Source: a virus
Virus record (IMG/VR): IMGVR_UViG_3300037516_001233
Span: 1 to 64,000 of that record
Direction: 5' to 3' (one strand)
Length of the DNA stretch: 64,000 nt
Shown piece after piece: positions 9,785 to 16,659 of the stretch. The notes beneath the pieces are model-generated. The model saw nothing but the letters and a program-made list of their open reading frames with translations. It was not told where the DNA came from and did not search any database. Made by a program: the position numbers and the translations under genes. How positions within the stretch are numbered: the first letter of the stretch is position 1; each line of letters opens with the position of its first letter.

Positions 9785-10659
9785 TAAATAATTCTTCCTC
9801 TATATAAATTTTGCCAACGTGGAACCTTAATAAGATCTACTTCACGTCCTAAGGCTGCTATATAAACTGTTTCGGGATTTTCGTTTAAACCCTGAAGTTC
9901 TGGCTGTAGTTGATACCACTCTTCCATGTAGGGAGCAGTCCAATCTTCAAATCTAGTTACATTAGGGCTATGGTAAGTTACGTGTGGACCTACAAAGTAT
10001 TTGTTCCATTTATTAACCCAGTTGACAACGCCGGCATTGATTCTTTCCTGAGCGTCTGGATTCCTAGTACTATTAGCATCGTGTGAAACTTGAACTGATG
10101 GATCAGCTACTATTTTCCAGCCACCTAATCTTATTCTAGTTTGGAAATCTACTTCTTCTTGGTGCCCAATCTCAGTATCAAATCCACCGATCTCTTTGTA
10201 TCGCTGGCGATTTAGAATCCAACAGAATCCAACGCCCCAAAGTATTTCCATGTATCTAGCACGTTGGATTGGGTAAGCCCCACCATTAGGGAAAGCCATT
10301 GCTACTTCATGGTTAGATTCTAAATAGCTAGCTAATTTTTCATCCCAACCGTGAGTTCTAACATACGCATCGTTGTCTAGATATCCTACGTTATTAGTTT
10401 CCGCCCAAGCTAACAGCTCGTTTACCGCACCCACATAGCCTGTATTAGAGGTCATATATCGAGGTATGATTCTTGGCTCTTCACTTGCGTGACGCTCAAG
10501 CACTTCTTTTACCTTAGGGTCAGTCGACATATTATCTACGACTAAACATCTCCAGTCAGTAGTGCTGTTGCGTCTTAATGCTGTTAGGCATTCGTCTAGC
10601 TTTTCTGGATAATTATAATTAGAGATACCTAAATCTAATCTCACGGCTTGATCCACCAC
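9784..10659 (-). CDS. Glycosyltransferase family 2
   Basis: 291 residues. LDLGISNYNYPEKLDECL opens a GT-A fold, LVVDNMSTD is the nucleotide-binding part, and GYLDNDAYV carries the DxD metal motif. GGFDTEIGHQEEVDFQTR is the conserved acceptor-side block with the likely catalytic ED-type acid. It uses an NDP-sugar, acceptor unknown. It overlaps both neighbours, so the cluster is one transcription unit. Confidence 0.85.
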   Translation of the reverse strand: MVDQAVRLDLGISNYNYPEKLDECLTALRRNSTTDWRCLVVDNMSTDPKVKEVLERHASEEPRIIPRYMTSNTGYVGAVNELLAWAETNNVGYLDNDAYVRTHGWDEKLASYLESNHEVAMAFPNGGAYPIQRARYMEILWGVGFCWILNRQRYKEIGGFDTEIGHQEEVDFQTRIRLGGWKIVADPSVQVSHDANSTRNPDAQERINAGVVNWVNKWNKYFVGPHVTYHSPNVTRFEDWTAPYMEEWYQLQPELQGLNENPETVYIAALGREVDLIKVPRWQNLYRGRII

Positions 10660-11378
10660 TGCTGATTGTCATGTAGAACAAAACCTATTCTCTGCATCGT
10701 GGGTATCCATTCTGTTTCGTACTTGTTGTTAACGGACAAGTGCATAGGGATAGAGTTTCCATGCTCTGCATCTCCGATAGCAAATGCGTTTTGTGCTATA
10801 AAAACTCCGTCTTTCTTAAGGCACTTGAAGATAGCCATAGCCCATTCTTCTACGTTAACAACATGTTCCAAGAAGTCAAGAGCAACTACGGCATCGAAAG
10901 CCTTAGTTCCTAACTTGGGAATGAAGTTATCGGTAAAAAGTGTATTAATTTTTAATTCTGGTTTTTTGCTAAACCTATGCTGAGCAAATCCGGCAGTCTT
11001 ACCACCCTCTAAGTCATGGTATGTGGTATTTAATCCTTCTTCCGCCATTTTTATGCTGAGCGTACCAATACCGTCGCCAATACTAAGAACGTCTTTCTTT
11101 CCAGAATGGAACAATCCCAGGGAGATGCCTTCGCACATACCCTTGTAGTTGAATCCTTCGTCTAGATGATATGAGGACAACTCCCAAATATATGCATCTG
11201 TGTTTCTGTACCAGTTCAATAGAGAGTCTGGATCATCTACGTTCGTATTTGTGGATGTGAAGTCTTCTGCGACCATGTGGTGGTTAGCATGAAAGCCCAA
11301 GGCTAAGCGTTCTTTAGCTTTTTCTGCCGGGACATTTAAGAATTCTGATATATCGTTTGCTTGTGTTTCTAAGTTCAT
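10641..11378 (-). CDS. SAM-dependent methyltransferase
   Basis: About 245 residues. VLSIGDGIGTLSIKMAEEG is the SAM-binding Gly motif and FDAVVALDFLEHV the post-I acidic/LEH block, followed by LKKDGVFIAQN. The start MNLETQ at 11378 is chosen because GGGAAAA stands at a suitable distance and it sits at the stop of the epimerase gene; in-frame upstream Met codons exist (11396, 11408). Likely sugar or glycan methylation given the neighbours. Confidence 0.75.
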   Translation of the reverse strand: MNLETQANDISEFLNVPAEKAKERLALGFHANHHMVAEDFTSTNTNVDDPDSLLNWYRNTDAYIWELSSYHLDEGFNYKGMCEGISLGLFHSGKKDVLSIGDGIGTLSIKMAEEGLNTTYHDLEGGKTAGFAQHRFSKKPELKINTLFTDNFIPKLGTKAFDAVVALDFLEHVVNVEEWAMAIFKCLKKDGVFIAQNAFAIGDAEHGNSIPMHLSVNNKYETEWIPTMQRIGFVLHDNQQWWIKP

Positions 11379-12250
11379 TTGTTTAATTTTTCCCATTCTA
11401 AATAACATTGTTTTAAGCCGTCCATATAATCACTCTTATAAAGAGCGGTTCCTTCTTTCCAAGTAGTATCTCTTGGTCTAGGTACGTCGCTTATAAAATG
11501 AGTATATGAAACTGGTTCAATATTAATATCTAGTTTACCATCAGAAGCTAGCTTTAGGTCACTCGCTAAAGAATATCTTGAACATCTAATTGGATTTCCT
11601 ACGTGGACAATTTTATTTCCATCACTGCCACAGAGATTAACTCTATCCCATAAAACTGCAGCAGCGTCGTGTGCAAATACAGGAGAAAAGAATCGATCAT
11701 CTACCTGAAGTTGATTAGGTTGTTCCATCATCATTTCTAATGGATTCTTTCGACCGACATTAGGATTTGGTCTTACCCCAATAACAAAAGTTAATCTAAC
11801 TACTTCTGAATTATTGAAGAATAAAACTAATTTTTCAGCAGCAGCTTTTTGTTTTCCATACCAAGTAACTGGATGAGGCTTTGACTCCGGAGTGTACTCC
11901 GGGTTATCTCCACTGAAGATTCCTTGGGTGCTTCCTTGAATAAGGTATTTGTTGTTCTTATCTGCCCACTGACCAAGCTCTATTGGTAAATCTATATTGA
12001 TTAGAGAACTGGCGTCAGGATTTTGTTCAACTAGGTCAACAATATTTTGTCCAGCTAAGTTAACAATGACATCTGGATTAAGTTTATCCAACCAAGAGCT
12101 TACGTCGTCTACCCCAACATTTAATTGGACCCAGTCCCCATCACCAGTTCTTCTTGTGTAAACCACATCCATATTATCTGGTTGGCTTAGCATCATGTGC
12201 TGACCAATTATTCCACCAGCACCTATGACTACAACTTTTTTGTTAGACAT
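11375..12250 (-). CDS. NAD(P)-dependent nucleotide-sugar reductase/epimerase, RmlD-like
   Basis: 291 residues. VVVIGAGGIIGQH is the Rossmann dinucleotide-binding loop. INLAGQ-type text (VIVNLAGQNIVD), the STQGIFSG segment and a YGKQKAAAEK block (Tyr-x3-Lys catalytic pair of extended SDR enzymes) match dTDP-4-dehydrorhamnose reductase-like proteins. It probably makes or alters a sugar donor used by the nearby glycosyltransferases. The start at 12250 has GGAAAAAAG upstream; the longer reading frame overlaps another gene and is unlikely. Confidence 0.8.
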   Translation of the reverse strand: MSNKKVVVIGAGGIIGQHMMLSQPDNMDVVYTRRTGDGDWVQLNVGVDDVSSWLDKLNPDVIVNLAGQNIVDLVEQNPDASSLINIDLPIELGQWADKNNKYLIQGSTQGIFSGDNPEYTPESKPHPVTWYGKQKAAAEKLVLFFNNSEVVRLTFVIGVRPNPNVGRKNPLEMMMEQPNQLQVDDRFFSPVFAHDAAAVLWDRVNLCGSDGNKIVHVGNPIRCSRYSLASDLKLASDGKLDINIEPVSYTHFISDVPRPRDTTWKEGTALYKSDYMDGLKQCYLEWEKLNK

Positions 12251-12476
12251 TTTCTTTTTTCCATCTAAACATGTTTCTCCAGTGAACCCACTGCCACAGA
12301 ACCCACATAGCCATAAATCCTGGCTTATTAAATACAATAGAATAAGCTGCCCAAGGAACAGAATGTAATGCCACAATCATATGGCCATACCATTTTTTGT
12401 TTCCGACCTGATAACTGCCGTAAACTCCTATTAATTCCATGGCAAATAAAAACCATGTCCATGTTTGTTCGTTCAT
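12243..12476 (-). CDS. Small Trp-rich membrane protein
   Basis: 77 residues with three hydrophobic segments and many aromatic residues (WTWFLFAMELIGVYGSY, then HSVPWAAYSIV and FMAMWVLWQWVHW), ending in a basic tail. I do not assign a family with confidence. PnuC-like transporters have similar Trp-rich helices but are longer. Its start overlaps the stop of the 24-residue gene and its stop overlaps the next start. Confidence 0.6.
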   Translation of the reverse strand: MNEQTWTWFLFAMELIGVYGSYQVGNKKWYGHMIVALHSVPWAAYSIVFNKPGFMAMWVLWQWVHWRNMFRWKKENV

Positions 12477-12547
12477 TCTTTATCTCTATTCCATAAAAAG
12501 GATACATACATCATGATAACGCCTATTAGCATATACAATTTTATCAT
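12473..12547 (-). CDS. Tiny single-span membrane peptide
   Basis: 24 residues: one hydrophobic helix (LYMLIGVIMMYVSFLW) with a charged end NRDKE. It has ATGA-type overlaps on both sides (start in the stop of 12544..12756, stop in the start of 12243..12476), which argues that it is translated. No function can be assigned. Confidence 0.5.
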   Translation of the reverse strand: MIKLYMLIGVIMMYVSFLWNRDKE

Positions 12548-12756
12548 TGATTTATTACTTTCATTATAAGAAAGGATAGTCTCATTAGATCATTTGTCTC
12601 TATACTAAAGATAAAGTCAACACCTTCTCTAGTGGTTATCTTTACACTGTGAGCTTTAATCAAGTCTCCTTGAGTGTTTATCATAGAAATAGACGGGGTC
12701 AAATTAACCCCGTCTATCATTGGCATAAAGCCATCAAATGAATTTTCTTCGGACAT
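12544..12756 (-). CDS. Hypothetical protein, 70 residues
   Basis: Compact mixed-charge protein, probably beta-rich (VNLTPSISMIN, AHSVKITTREG), with no recognised domain. An AAGG site precedes the ATG and an extended -10 box lies about 28 bases upstream. A perfect 11-bp inverted repeat falls in codons 13-22. Confidence 0.6.
   Translation of the reverse strand: MSEENSFDGFMPMIDGVNLTPSISMINTQGDLIKAHSVKITTREGVDFIFSIETNDLMRLSFLIMKVINQ
12689..12717. repeat. Perfect 11-bp inverted repeat inside a coding region
   Basis: ATAGACGGGGT / ACCCCGTCTAT with a 7-base loop, near the 5' end of the 70-residue gene. No T-run follows on either strand, so it is not a classical terminator. It could fold in the mRNA and act on translation or decay. 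Confidence 0.75.
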
Positions 12757-12783
12757 AGCACACCTTGCTTTTATACAAGGTAT

Positions 12784-12792
12784 ATTATATCA
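12784..12792 (-). promoter_or_regulatory. Extended -10 promoter TGATATAAT
   Basis: A perfect TGnTATAAT extended -10 element. Its TGA is the stop codon of the upstream Lys-rich gene. It lies 28 bases before the 12756 start. No good -35 box is seen, as is usual for extended -10 promoters. Confidence 0.5.
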
Positions 12793-12951
12793 TTTTTTTT
12801 TCTTGGCTGCTCTCATATTGTCAATCAAATTTGGGTATGGTCGACCAGCTGCTTTAGCCATAGCTTTAGCTGAAGCTTTCTTTTTTGTAGAAAGCTTTTT
12901 AGATTTAGCTTTTGGATTAGGTAAATCCCAAACTGGCTTTTTGCTTGCCAT
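12790..12951 (-). CDS. Small Lys/Ala-rich basic protein
   Basis: 53 residues: MASKKPVWDLPNPKAK, a middle of alternating Lys/Ser/Ala, then AGRPYPNLIDNMRAAK. Strong positive charge suggests nucleic-acid binding or a packaged internal protein. The GRPYPNLIDNMRA block is the least repetitive part and probably the conserved one. Start overlaps the upstream stop (TAATG). Confidence 0.7.
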   Translation of the reverse strand: MASKKPVWDLPNPKAKSKKLSTKKKASAKAMAKAAGRPYPNLIDNMRAAKKKK

Positions 12952-13064
12952 TATTTTTTCTTCTTTAGATTTTTATTATATTCATCCTTATAGAATGAAC
13001 CTTTGTTTTTTAGCTCACTATCTATTTCTTTTTTCTTCTTAGAAGATTTTGCTTTTGCTGACAT
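12951..13064 (-). CDS. Tiny Lys-rich protein, 37 residues
   Basis: MSAKAKSSKKKKEIDS, then GSFYKDEYNK and a KKKK tail. It sits in the chain of basic mini-genes with a TAATG junction to the next one. Function unknown. Confidence 0.6.
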   Translation of the reverse strand: MSAKAKSSKKKKEIDSELKNKGSFYKDEYNKNLKKKK

Positions 13065-13068
13065 AGTA

Positions 13069-13215
13069 TTACTTCTTCTTTGCAGCCTTCTTGGCAGCAA
13101 TTGCCTTCTGAATAAATGGTGGCAACTTCTTCTGTGAAGCTGTCATACCTGCAGCTTTTTTGGCTGCACCTTTTTTAGCTGGTGTCTTTTTTTCCATTTT
13201 GCCGGGCATTGTCAT
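13069..13215 (-). CDS. Small Lys/Ala-rich protein, 48 residues
   Basis: Starts MTMPGKMEKKTP with AGGA at normal spacing before 13215. The second half QKKLPPFIQKAIAAKKA is a recognisable non-repetitive segment inside a Lys/Ala background. Very basic, so nucleic-acid binding is plausible but not shown. Confidence 0.65.
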   Translation of the reverse strand: MTMPGKMEKKTPAKKGAAKKAAGMTASQKKLPPFIQKAIAAKKAAKKK

Positions 13216-13224
13216 AATAATTTC

Positions 13225-13389
13225 CTACTTTTTCTTCGTTGTTTTAATTTTGGAGTTAAAGGTTTTAGCAGTTGTTGCGTTAGCCTTATATTTTTTTGCT
13301 TTTGGAACGCTCTTTGAGCCATCCATAGTGTCGTCTAGAACTTTGTTAACATTGTTATAGACGGACGATTTTGCTTTCTTTGCAGCCAT
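13225..13389 (-). CDS. Small basic protein, 54 residues
   Basis: MAAKKAKSSVYNNVNKVLDD, then a Lys-rich tail ending KTTKKK. GGAAAA precedes the start. Same style and spacing as the other genes of the basic mini-gene chain. No known domain. Confidence 0.65.
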   Translation of the reverse strand: MAAKKAKSSVYNNVNKVLDDTMDGSKSVPKAKKYKANATTAKTFNSKIKTTKKK

Positions 13390-13390
13390 T

Positions 13391-13600
13391 TTATTTTCCT
13401 TTTTTGTTGATCTTTTTTAATGTCTTTGCAAGGTTAGCCTGCTGTACAGTTAACTTGCTATACTTATCTGGATTCTTAGTAACCGCAGTTGCCATAGCTG
13501 ATACAGACTTGCCAGCTTTTTTAGCTTTTCTTGTAAAGGCACCGGGCCTCTTAATGGCTCCAGCTATCCAGTTTTTATCTGAAGTTTTTTTTGGAGCCAT
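13391..13600 (-). CDS. Small basic protein, 69 residues
   Basis: MAPKKTSDKNWIAGAIKRPG, then AFTRKAKKAGKSV and a helical TVQQANLAKTLKKINKKGK end. The start at 13600 is chosen because AAGGAAAA precedes it; the open frame reaches farther upstream without such a site. WIAGAIKRPGA followed by Lys-rich helices looks like a motif shared by small phage proteins. Function unknown. Confidence 0.7.
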   Translation of the reverse strand: MAPKKTSDKNWIAGAIKRPGAFTRKAKKAGKSVSAMATAVTKNPDKYSKLTVQQANLAKTLKKINKKGK

Positions 13601-13601
13601 T

Positions 13602-13835
13602 TTATTTTCCTTGATGAGAAGTAAGATGTGCATCGATCTTATCATCGACCTTATCAACTTGATCATCTAAGTGATCTATCTTTTTATGTAAATGTATGAT
13701 ATCATCCTTTACATTTACAAGCAAACCTGCAACCACGTTGTGGTCGTCTTTATTTTCCTTGCGTCCCTGTTGAACCAGGGCAGCAAGTACTGCTCCAATG
13801 GCTGCGATTAACGCAACTACGATACCTGGATCCAT
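13602..13835 (-). CDS. Single-span membrane protein with coiled coil
   Basis: 77 residues. An N-terminal helix (GIVVALIAAIGAVLAALV) spans the membrane. The rest is charged, with a heptad-like DDIIHLHKKIDHLDDQVDKV coiled coil. Start at 13835 with AAGGG upstream, one base after the previous stop. The topology recalls small lysis-accessory or membrane-tethering phage proteins (DUF2746-like), but the match is only by layout. Confidence 0.6.
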   Translation of the reverse strand: MDPGIVVALIAAIGAVLAALVQQGRKENKDDHNVVAGLLVNVKDDIIHLHKKIDHLDDQVDKVDDKIDAHLTSHQGK

Positions 13836-13836
13836 G

Positions 13837-14142
13837 TCAGTTACCCTTTGGTTTATTTCTCTTGGAAATAGCAGCTGCCTTCTTTTTGGCATCTGCTTTT
13901 GAGCTAGCACCCCAGGCATTGAGGGAGAGGAGAAGTCTGGTGGGTGATCCATCGGGCTTTTTTTCTGGACCAGGCATATTGCCCATACGAGCTAGGAATG
14001 AGGCGCGTCGAGGATTGTCTCCAGATTTTACTGGAGCCTTCAAGTTCATGCCCTGCTTCTTTGCGGAAGCCCTGCCCTTTGCATTGAGTCCACCCTTAGG
14101 GTTTTTTCCTGCGTTAGTTTGCCAAGCTGGTGATTTTGCCAT
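13837..14142 (-). CDS. Conserved basic protein, DUF6321-like
   Basis: 101 residues: GKNPKGGLNAKGRASAKKQG, then LKAPVKSGDNPRRASFLARM, GNMPGPE, and LLLSLNAWGASSKADAKKKA. The Gly-Gly-Leu-Asn-Ala-Lys-Gly-Arg block and the NPRRASFLARMGNM block are ones I recognise from small conserved phage and bacterial proteins (DUF6321-like); the number should be verified. Function unknown; basic and possibly nucleic-acid binding. AGGA precedes the start. Confidence 0.75.
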   Translation of the reverse strand: MAKSPAWQTNAGKNPKGGLNAKGRASAKKQGMNLKAPVKSGDNPRRASFLARMGNMPGPEKKPDGSPTRLLLSLNAWGASSKADAKKKAAAISKRNKPKGN

Positions 14143-14155
14143 AGTCTATCCTCGA

Positions 14156-14281
14156 TTATGCTTTAGGTGGGGTTTTTGTTCGTAATCTAACATAAGGTGG
14201 CAATTTAACTTTAGCAGCTTGTACGCTCTGAAGCCCCTTGCTCAAAGTCTTGATAGACTTCTTTGCCTTATTTTTAGCCAT
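14156..14281 (-). CDS. Tiny basic protein, 41 residues
   Basis: MAKNKAKKSIKTLSKGLQSV, then QAAKVKLPPYVRLRTKTPPKA. Part of the Lys-rich chain; its start overlaps the upstream stop (TAATG). No assignment. Confidence 0.6.
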   Translation of the reverse strand: MAKNKAKKSIKTLSKGLQSVQAAKVKLPPYVRLRTKTPPKA

Positions 14282-14415
14282 TACTTTTTCTTTTTAACAG
14301 TAGGAAGGACACCCTTTTTTGGGGATGCTGCCTTGCCATTATCATCGATAAAAAGAGTATTCATCATATAAGTATTCTTGTTATCTTTTTTTGCGGCTGT
14401 TTTTTTTGTTGCCAT
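14281..14415 (-). CDS. Tiny basic protein, 44 residues
   Basis: MATKKTAAKKDNKNTYMMNT, then LFIDDNGKAASPKKGVLPTV and KKKK. It overlaps the 14381..14545 gene by 35 bases in another frame. Function unknown. Confidence 0.55.
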   Translation of the reverse strand: MATKKTAAKKDNKNTYMMNTLFIDDNGKAASPKKGVLPTVKKKK

Positions 14416-14545
14416 TAGACTGTTTCCCTTTTGCTGTAGCTATATTTGTCTTCTTTACTACTGGTTTAGGTAGTAGTAAACCTGTAAAATTAGTTGTTCC
14501 CATCTTAGGAAGACCACCAATAAAAACCCTTGCCTTAGATGCCAT
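14381..14545 (-). CDS. Tiny basic protein, 54 residues
   Basis: MASKARVFIGGLPKMGTTNF, then TGLLLPKPVVKK and a basic tail. It shares 35 bases with the next gene in another frame. Same class as its neighbours. Confidence 0.55.
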   Translation of the reverse strand: MASKARVFIGGLPKMGTTNFTGLLLPKPVVKKTNIATAKGKQSNGNKKNSRKKR

Positions 14546-14637
14546 TACTTTTCCTCTACAGGAGCTTCTTCTTCAGGAGTATGTGGTGGAACCTCGTGGT
14601 TACCTTTTGTAATTTTTCTATATTGAGCTAAAGACAT
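14545..14637 (-). CDS. Thirty-residue peptide, first in the basic mini-gene chain
   Basis: MSLAQYRKITKGNHEVPPHT followed by an acidic tail PEEEAPVEEK. It stands right after a terminator, lacks a Shine-Dalgarno site, and has TACTAT exactly 7 bases before its ATG, as in leaderless genes. It would open an operon running to about 12790. The acidic tail contrasts with the basic products downstream. Confidence 0.5.
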   Translation of the reverse strand: MSLAQYRKITKGNHEVPPHTPEEEAPVEEK

Positions 14638-14642
14638 AAGTT

Positions 14643-14651
14643 AAATAGTAA
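14643..14651 (-). promoter_or_regulatory. Putative leaderless-type -10 box, TTACTATTT
   Basis: TACTAT, 7 bases, then ATG (14637) is the geometry of leaderless actinobacterial promoters. It immediately follows the terminator at 14654-14700, so a new promoter is expected. It matches the late motif core TTACTAT. AT-rich context makes chance possible. Confidence 0.35.
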
Positions 14652-14653
14652 TC

Positions 14654-14700
14654 AAAAAAAGACCCCCTTAAACCTTTTAATTGGCTAAGAAGGTCTTTCT
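14654..14700 (-). terminator. Intrinsic terminator after histone-like gene
   Basis: The stem AAGACC / GGTCTT (14659-14697), with further inner pairing, is followed on the minus strand by seven T residues. It lies directly past the stop of 14704..15015. Confidence 0.7.
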
Positions 14701-14703
14701 TAT

Positions 14704-15015
14704 CTAGATACTTTTCTTAGGTCTGCCTTTTGGCTTAGCTGCCTCGCCGGAAACAGCTGCTTTTTTAGCTGCTGGCTTCTTAGGAGTAGTTTTAGGGGCC
14801 TTGGCCTCTACTGCGTCAGCAACTACCTTAGCCTCTTCTACTGCAGTCTTAATGACCTTGGAAGCAGCCTTATCAGCAACCTCAGCTATTTCAGCTATGT
14901 CTTCAGTGACCTTTTCAAGGAGTGTATTAATCACTTTATCTTGAGCTGATGTTGCATTTTTTTTCTTAAACTTTAAAAGAAAAGCTGTAAGTTTTTTAGC
15001 TAACTTTTTAATCAT
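14704..15015 (-). CDS. Histone H1-like Lys/Ala-rich protein with AT-hook-like end
   Basis: 103 residues. A basic amphipathic N-terminus (MIKKLAKKLTAFLLKFKKKN) is followed by a helical region, an Ala/Lys/Pro-rich tail of histone H1 or HU-tail type and a C-terminal KPKGRPKKS, which resembles an AT-hook (GRP core). It probably binds and compacts DNA or acts as a nucleoid-like modulator. It is a single-gene unit with a near-consensus host promoter, GAGGT site and terminator, so it is probably made early and strongly. Confidence 0.75.
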   Translation of the reverse strand: MIKKLAKKLTAFLLKFKKKNATSAQDKVINTLLEKVTEDIAEIAEVADKAASKVIKTAVEEAKVVADAVEAKAPKTTPKKPAAKKAAVSGEAAKPKGRPKKSI

Positions 15016-15055
15016 TTTATTTACCTCATTATTTAAATTGAATTAATTCAACTAT

Positions 15056-15084
15056 ATTATACACTAATTAGTTTATATGTGCAA
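15056..15084 (-). promoter_or_regulatory. Strong host-type promoter, TTGCAC-17-TATAAT
   Basis: -35 TTGCAC at 15084-15079, a 17-base spacer, and a perfect -10 TATAAT at 15061-15056, 41 bases before the histone-like gene start. This is the best housekeeping-sigma promoter in the window. Confidence 0.8.
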
Positions 15085-15109
15085 CAGTATAGTAGATAGA
15101 TTAATTATA

Positions 15110-15430
15110 TTATTTACCTTGTTGGCCATCTTTGATCAACATATATCTTTCCCCAGTCTCTTTTGAAACTAGAGAAAAACCATAGGCAGCTGCATTAGCT
15201 ACTGCCTCTGCTAGGGCGTCTTTGTCGGCGGGATCGACATTAGCCATAGGAATAGTAATGCCAGCATAAATATCAACATTTTCAAAGTTGCCGATATTTA
15301 CCTTTCTATTTACTCCACATATAAAAACTGGACTTGTTGAAATTGATATTTCACCTGACATTAAATTTACCACCTGGTCTATTGGAGAACCCATACTCTC
15401 TTCATGGGCACTCTTATTAATTTTTGGCAT
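15110..15430 (-). CDS. Hypothetical protein, 106 residues
   Basis: The N-terminus is polar; the middle looks beta-rich (GEISISTSPVFICGVN, VDIYAGITIPM). The end carries KDALAEAVANAAAYGFSLV, a likely helix. No family recognised. It overlaps the kinase gene by 14 bases, indicating coupled translation. Confidence 0.65.
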   Translation of the reverse strand: MPKINKSAHEESMGSPIDQVVNLMSGEISISTSPVFICGVNRKVNIGNFENVDIYAGITIPMANVDPADKDALAEAVANAAAYGFSLVSKETGERYMLIKDGQQGK

Positions 15431-16220
15431 ATGATTTTAAACCAAAACTTTCTTTTATTACTTCCATTGTAGCGGAAGCTTGATCTTCTACGGAAATAGA
15501 AGAGGAATCTATAATAATAGATGCTAAATCTGTAAAAGATTCTATCTCCATCTCTGTTCTATGGGCATTCTGTTCATCTGTCATGTAAGCCCCATCTCTA
15601 TTATAGATTCTTTCTTTTCTAATTTCATCAGAAGAATTATATCTAATAATTAAGCTATTTGGTTGAGCGAGAATAGCTTCCGCTTCATTTCTAAATCTAA
15701 CATCAGAAATAAAAATACAATATGGTTTAGCTTCGTCTTCTTCTACTGATCTAAGATACTCTCTATGCATCTTAGATGCTTTTCTTACTCCCCAATCAGC
15801 AAAGCATTTCTCATAGTGTTTTTTGCAGAGGTCGCCAGCATTCTGTAAGAATGTTCTTGGTTTTCCTCCAGCAAAATTTAATGGCTCTGAGTTTATGTCA
15901 TGAACTAATTCAATAAAATCATCGTAACTTGGTATGTTGCCAATCGGAGAAGAACCATAGATGTCATACAGGGTGTCGTGAATACTGTATAGTTTTCTGG
16001 ACTCTGCATTTAAACCTTCTATCTTAGTTCTGCTAGAATAGAGTTCATATATCGGCATTGCAAAGAAAATGTGTTCCCATACAACGCCATCTCTAATGTT
16101 ATCGAAAGAGGCTTTAGGTACTATGGTTTCTGCTACTGAAGTTTTTCCAGTGGCAGCCTTGCCAGAAAGTCCAACTATGATTGGATAGTTTGGGTTATAG
16201 TTATATCTCATAGGTTCCAT
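15417..16220 (-). CDS. Deoxynucleoside monophosphate kinase-like P-loop protein
   Basis: 267 residues. IIVGLSGKAATGKTS is a P-loop with the GKxxTGKT spacing of phage dNMP kinases (T4 gene 1 type) and AAA-like NMP kinases. CIFISDVRFRNEAEAI is the second conserved block (Asp-Val-Arg-Phe-x-Asn-Glu), and the C-terminal part IIRYNSSDEIRKERI fits the LID/arginine region. It would phosphorylate dNMPs for phage DNA synthesis, in line with the RNR, ThyX and dCMP deaminase genes elsewhere. ATG at 16220; ATG at 16211 is an alternative start. Confidence 0.75.
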   Translation of the reverse strand: MEPMRYNYNPNYPIIVGLSGKAATGKTSVAETIVPKASFDNIRDGVVWEHIFFAMPIYELYSSRTKIEGLNAESRKLYSIHDTLYDIYGSSPIGNIPSYDDFIELVHDINSEPLNFAGGKPRTFLQNAGDLCKKHYEKCFADWGVRKASKMHREYLRSVEEDEAKPYCIFISDVRFRNEAEAILAQPNSLIIRYNSSDEIRKERIYNRDGAYMTDEQNAHRTEMEIESFTDLASIIIDSSSISVEDQASATMEVIKESFGLKSYAKN

Positions 16221-16227
16221 TATACCA

Positions 16228-16659
16228 CTATTTTTCTTGTATTAGTTTTCTTGCTTCTAATTGATTTAGAAATTCATTAGCTAGAGCATCTGGCTCCCAA
16301 ACAAAGTTTCTTTGCACTTGCAAAACTCTAAACTTATACTCTTCTCTTATATCCTGTATGGTCATTAGCAACGGAAGTAGTGCCTCATTCTTGCACTTCC
16401 ATGTTCCGTTTATGTGATTGGCCACAACCGCAGAATCAGTATAAATAATTGGATCTATAAAATCAGACATAGAACAAATTAATAAACCCGCTATTACAGC
16501 TTCGTACTCTGCTTCATTGTTGCTTCTAGCCCCAAGTCCTCTAGCAAACTGTGCTACTTTTTTTCTATTCTTGTAAACTACTGCAGCGCAGGAAGCTTCC
16601 CCAATTTTTTTCTGCCCCTGTCCTCTGGAAGCTCCGTCGCAAAAGACTTCTATATTCAT
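16228..16659 (-). CDS. rnhA: Ribonuclease H (type I fold)
   Basis: 143 residues. The catalytic acids are visible: Asp8 in VFCDGASRG, Glu49 in NNEAEYEAV, Asp75 in YTDSAVVA and Asp124 in WEPDALAN. It lacks the basic protrusion of the E. coli enzyme, like the short RNase HI forms of actinobacteria and archaea. It would remove RNA primers from RNA:DNA hybrids during replication. It abuts the next gene with a shared start/stop. Confidence 0.85.
   Translation of the reverse strand: MNIEVFCDGASRGQGQKKIGEASCAAVVYKNRKKVAQFARGLGARSNNEAEYEAVIAGLLICSMSDFIDPIIYTDSAVVANHINGTWKCKNEALLPLLMTIQDIREEYKFRVLQVQRNFVWEPDALANEFLNQLEARKLIQEK

Noticed and set aside
12243-12376. Longer N-terminus for the RmlD-like gene overlapping the small membrane protein
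   Set aside because: The Rossmann start MSNKKVVVIGAGG with GGAAAAAAG upstream is clear; the extra 42 residues are out-of-frame reading of another gene.
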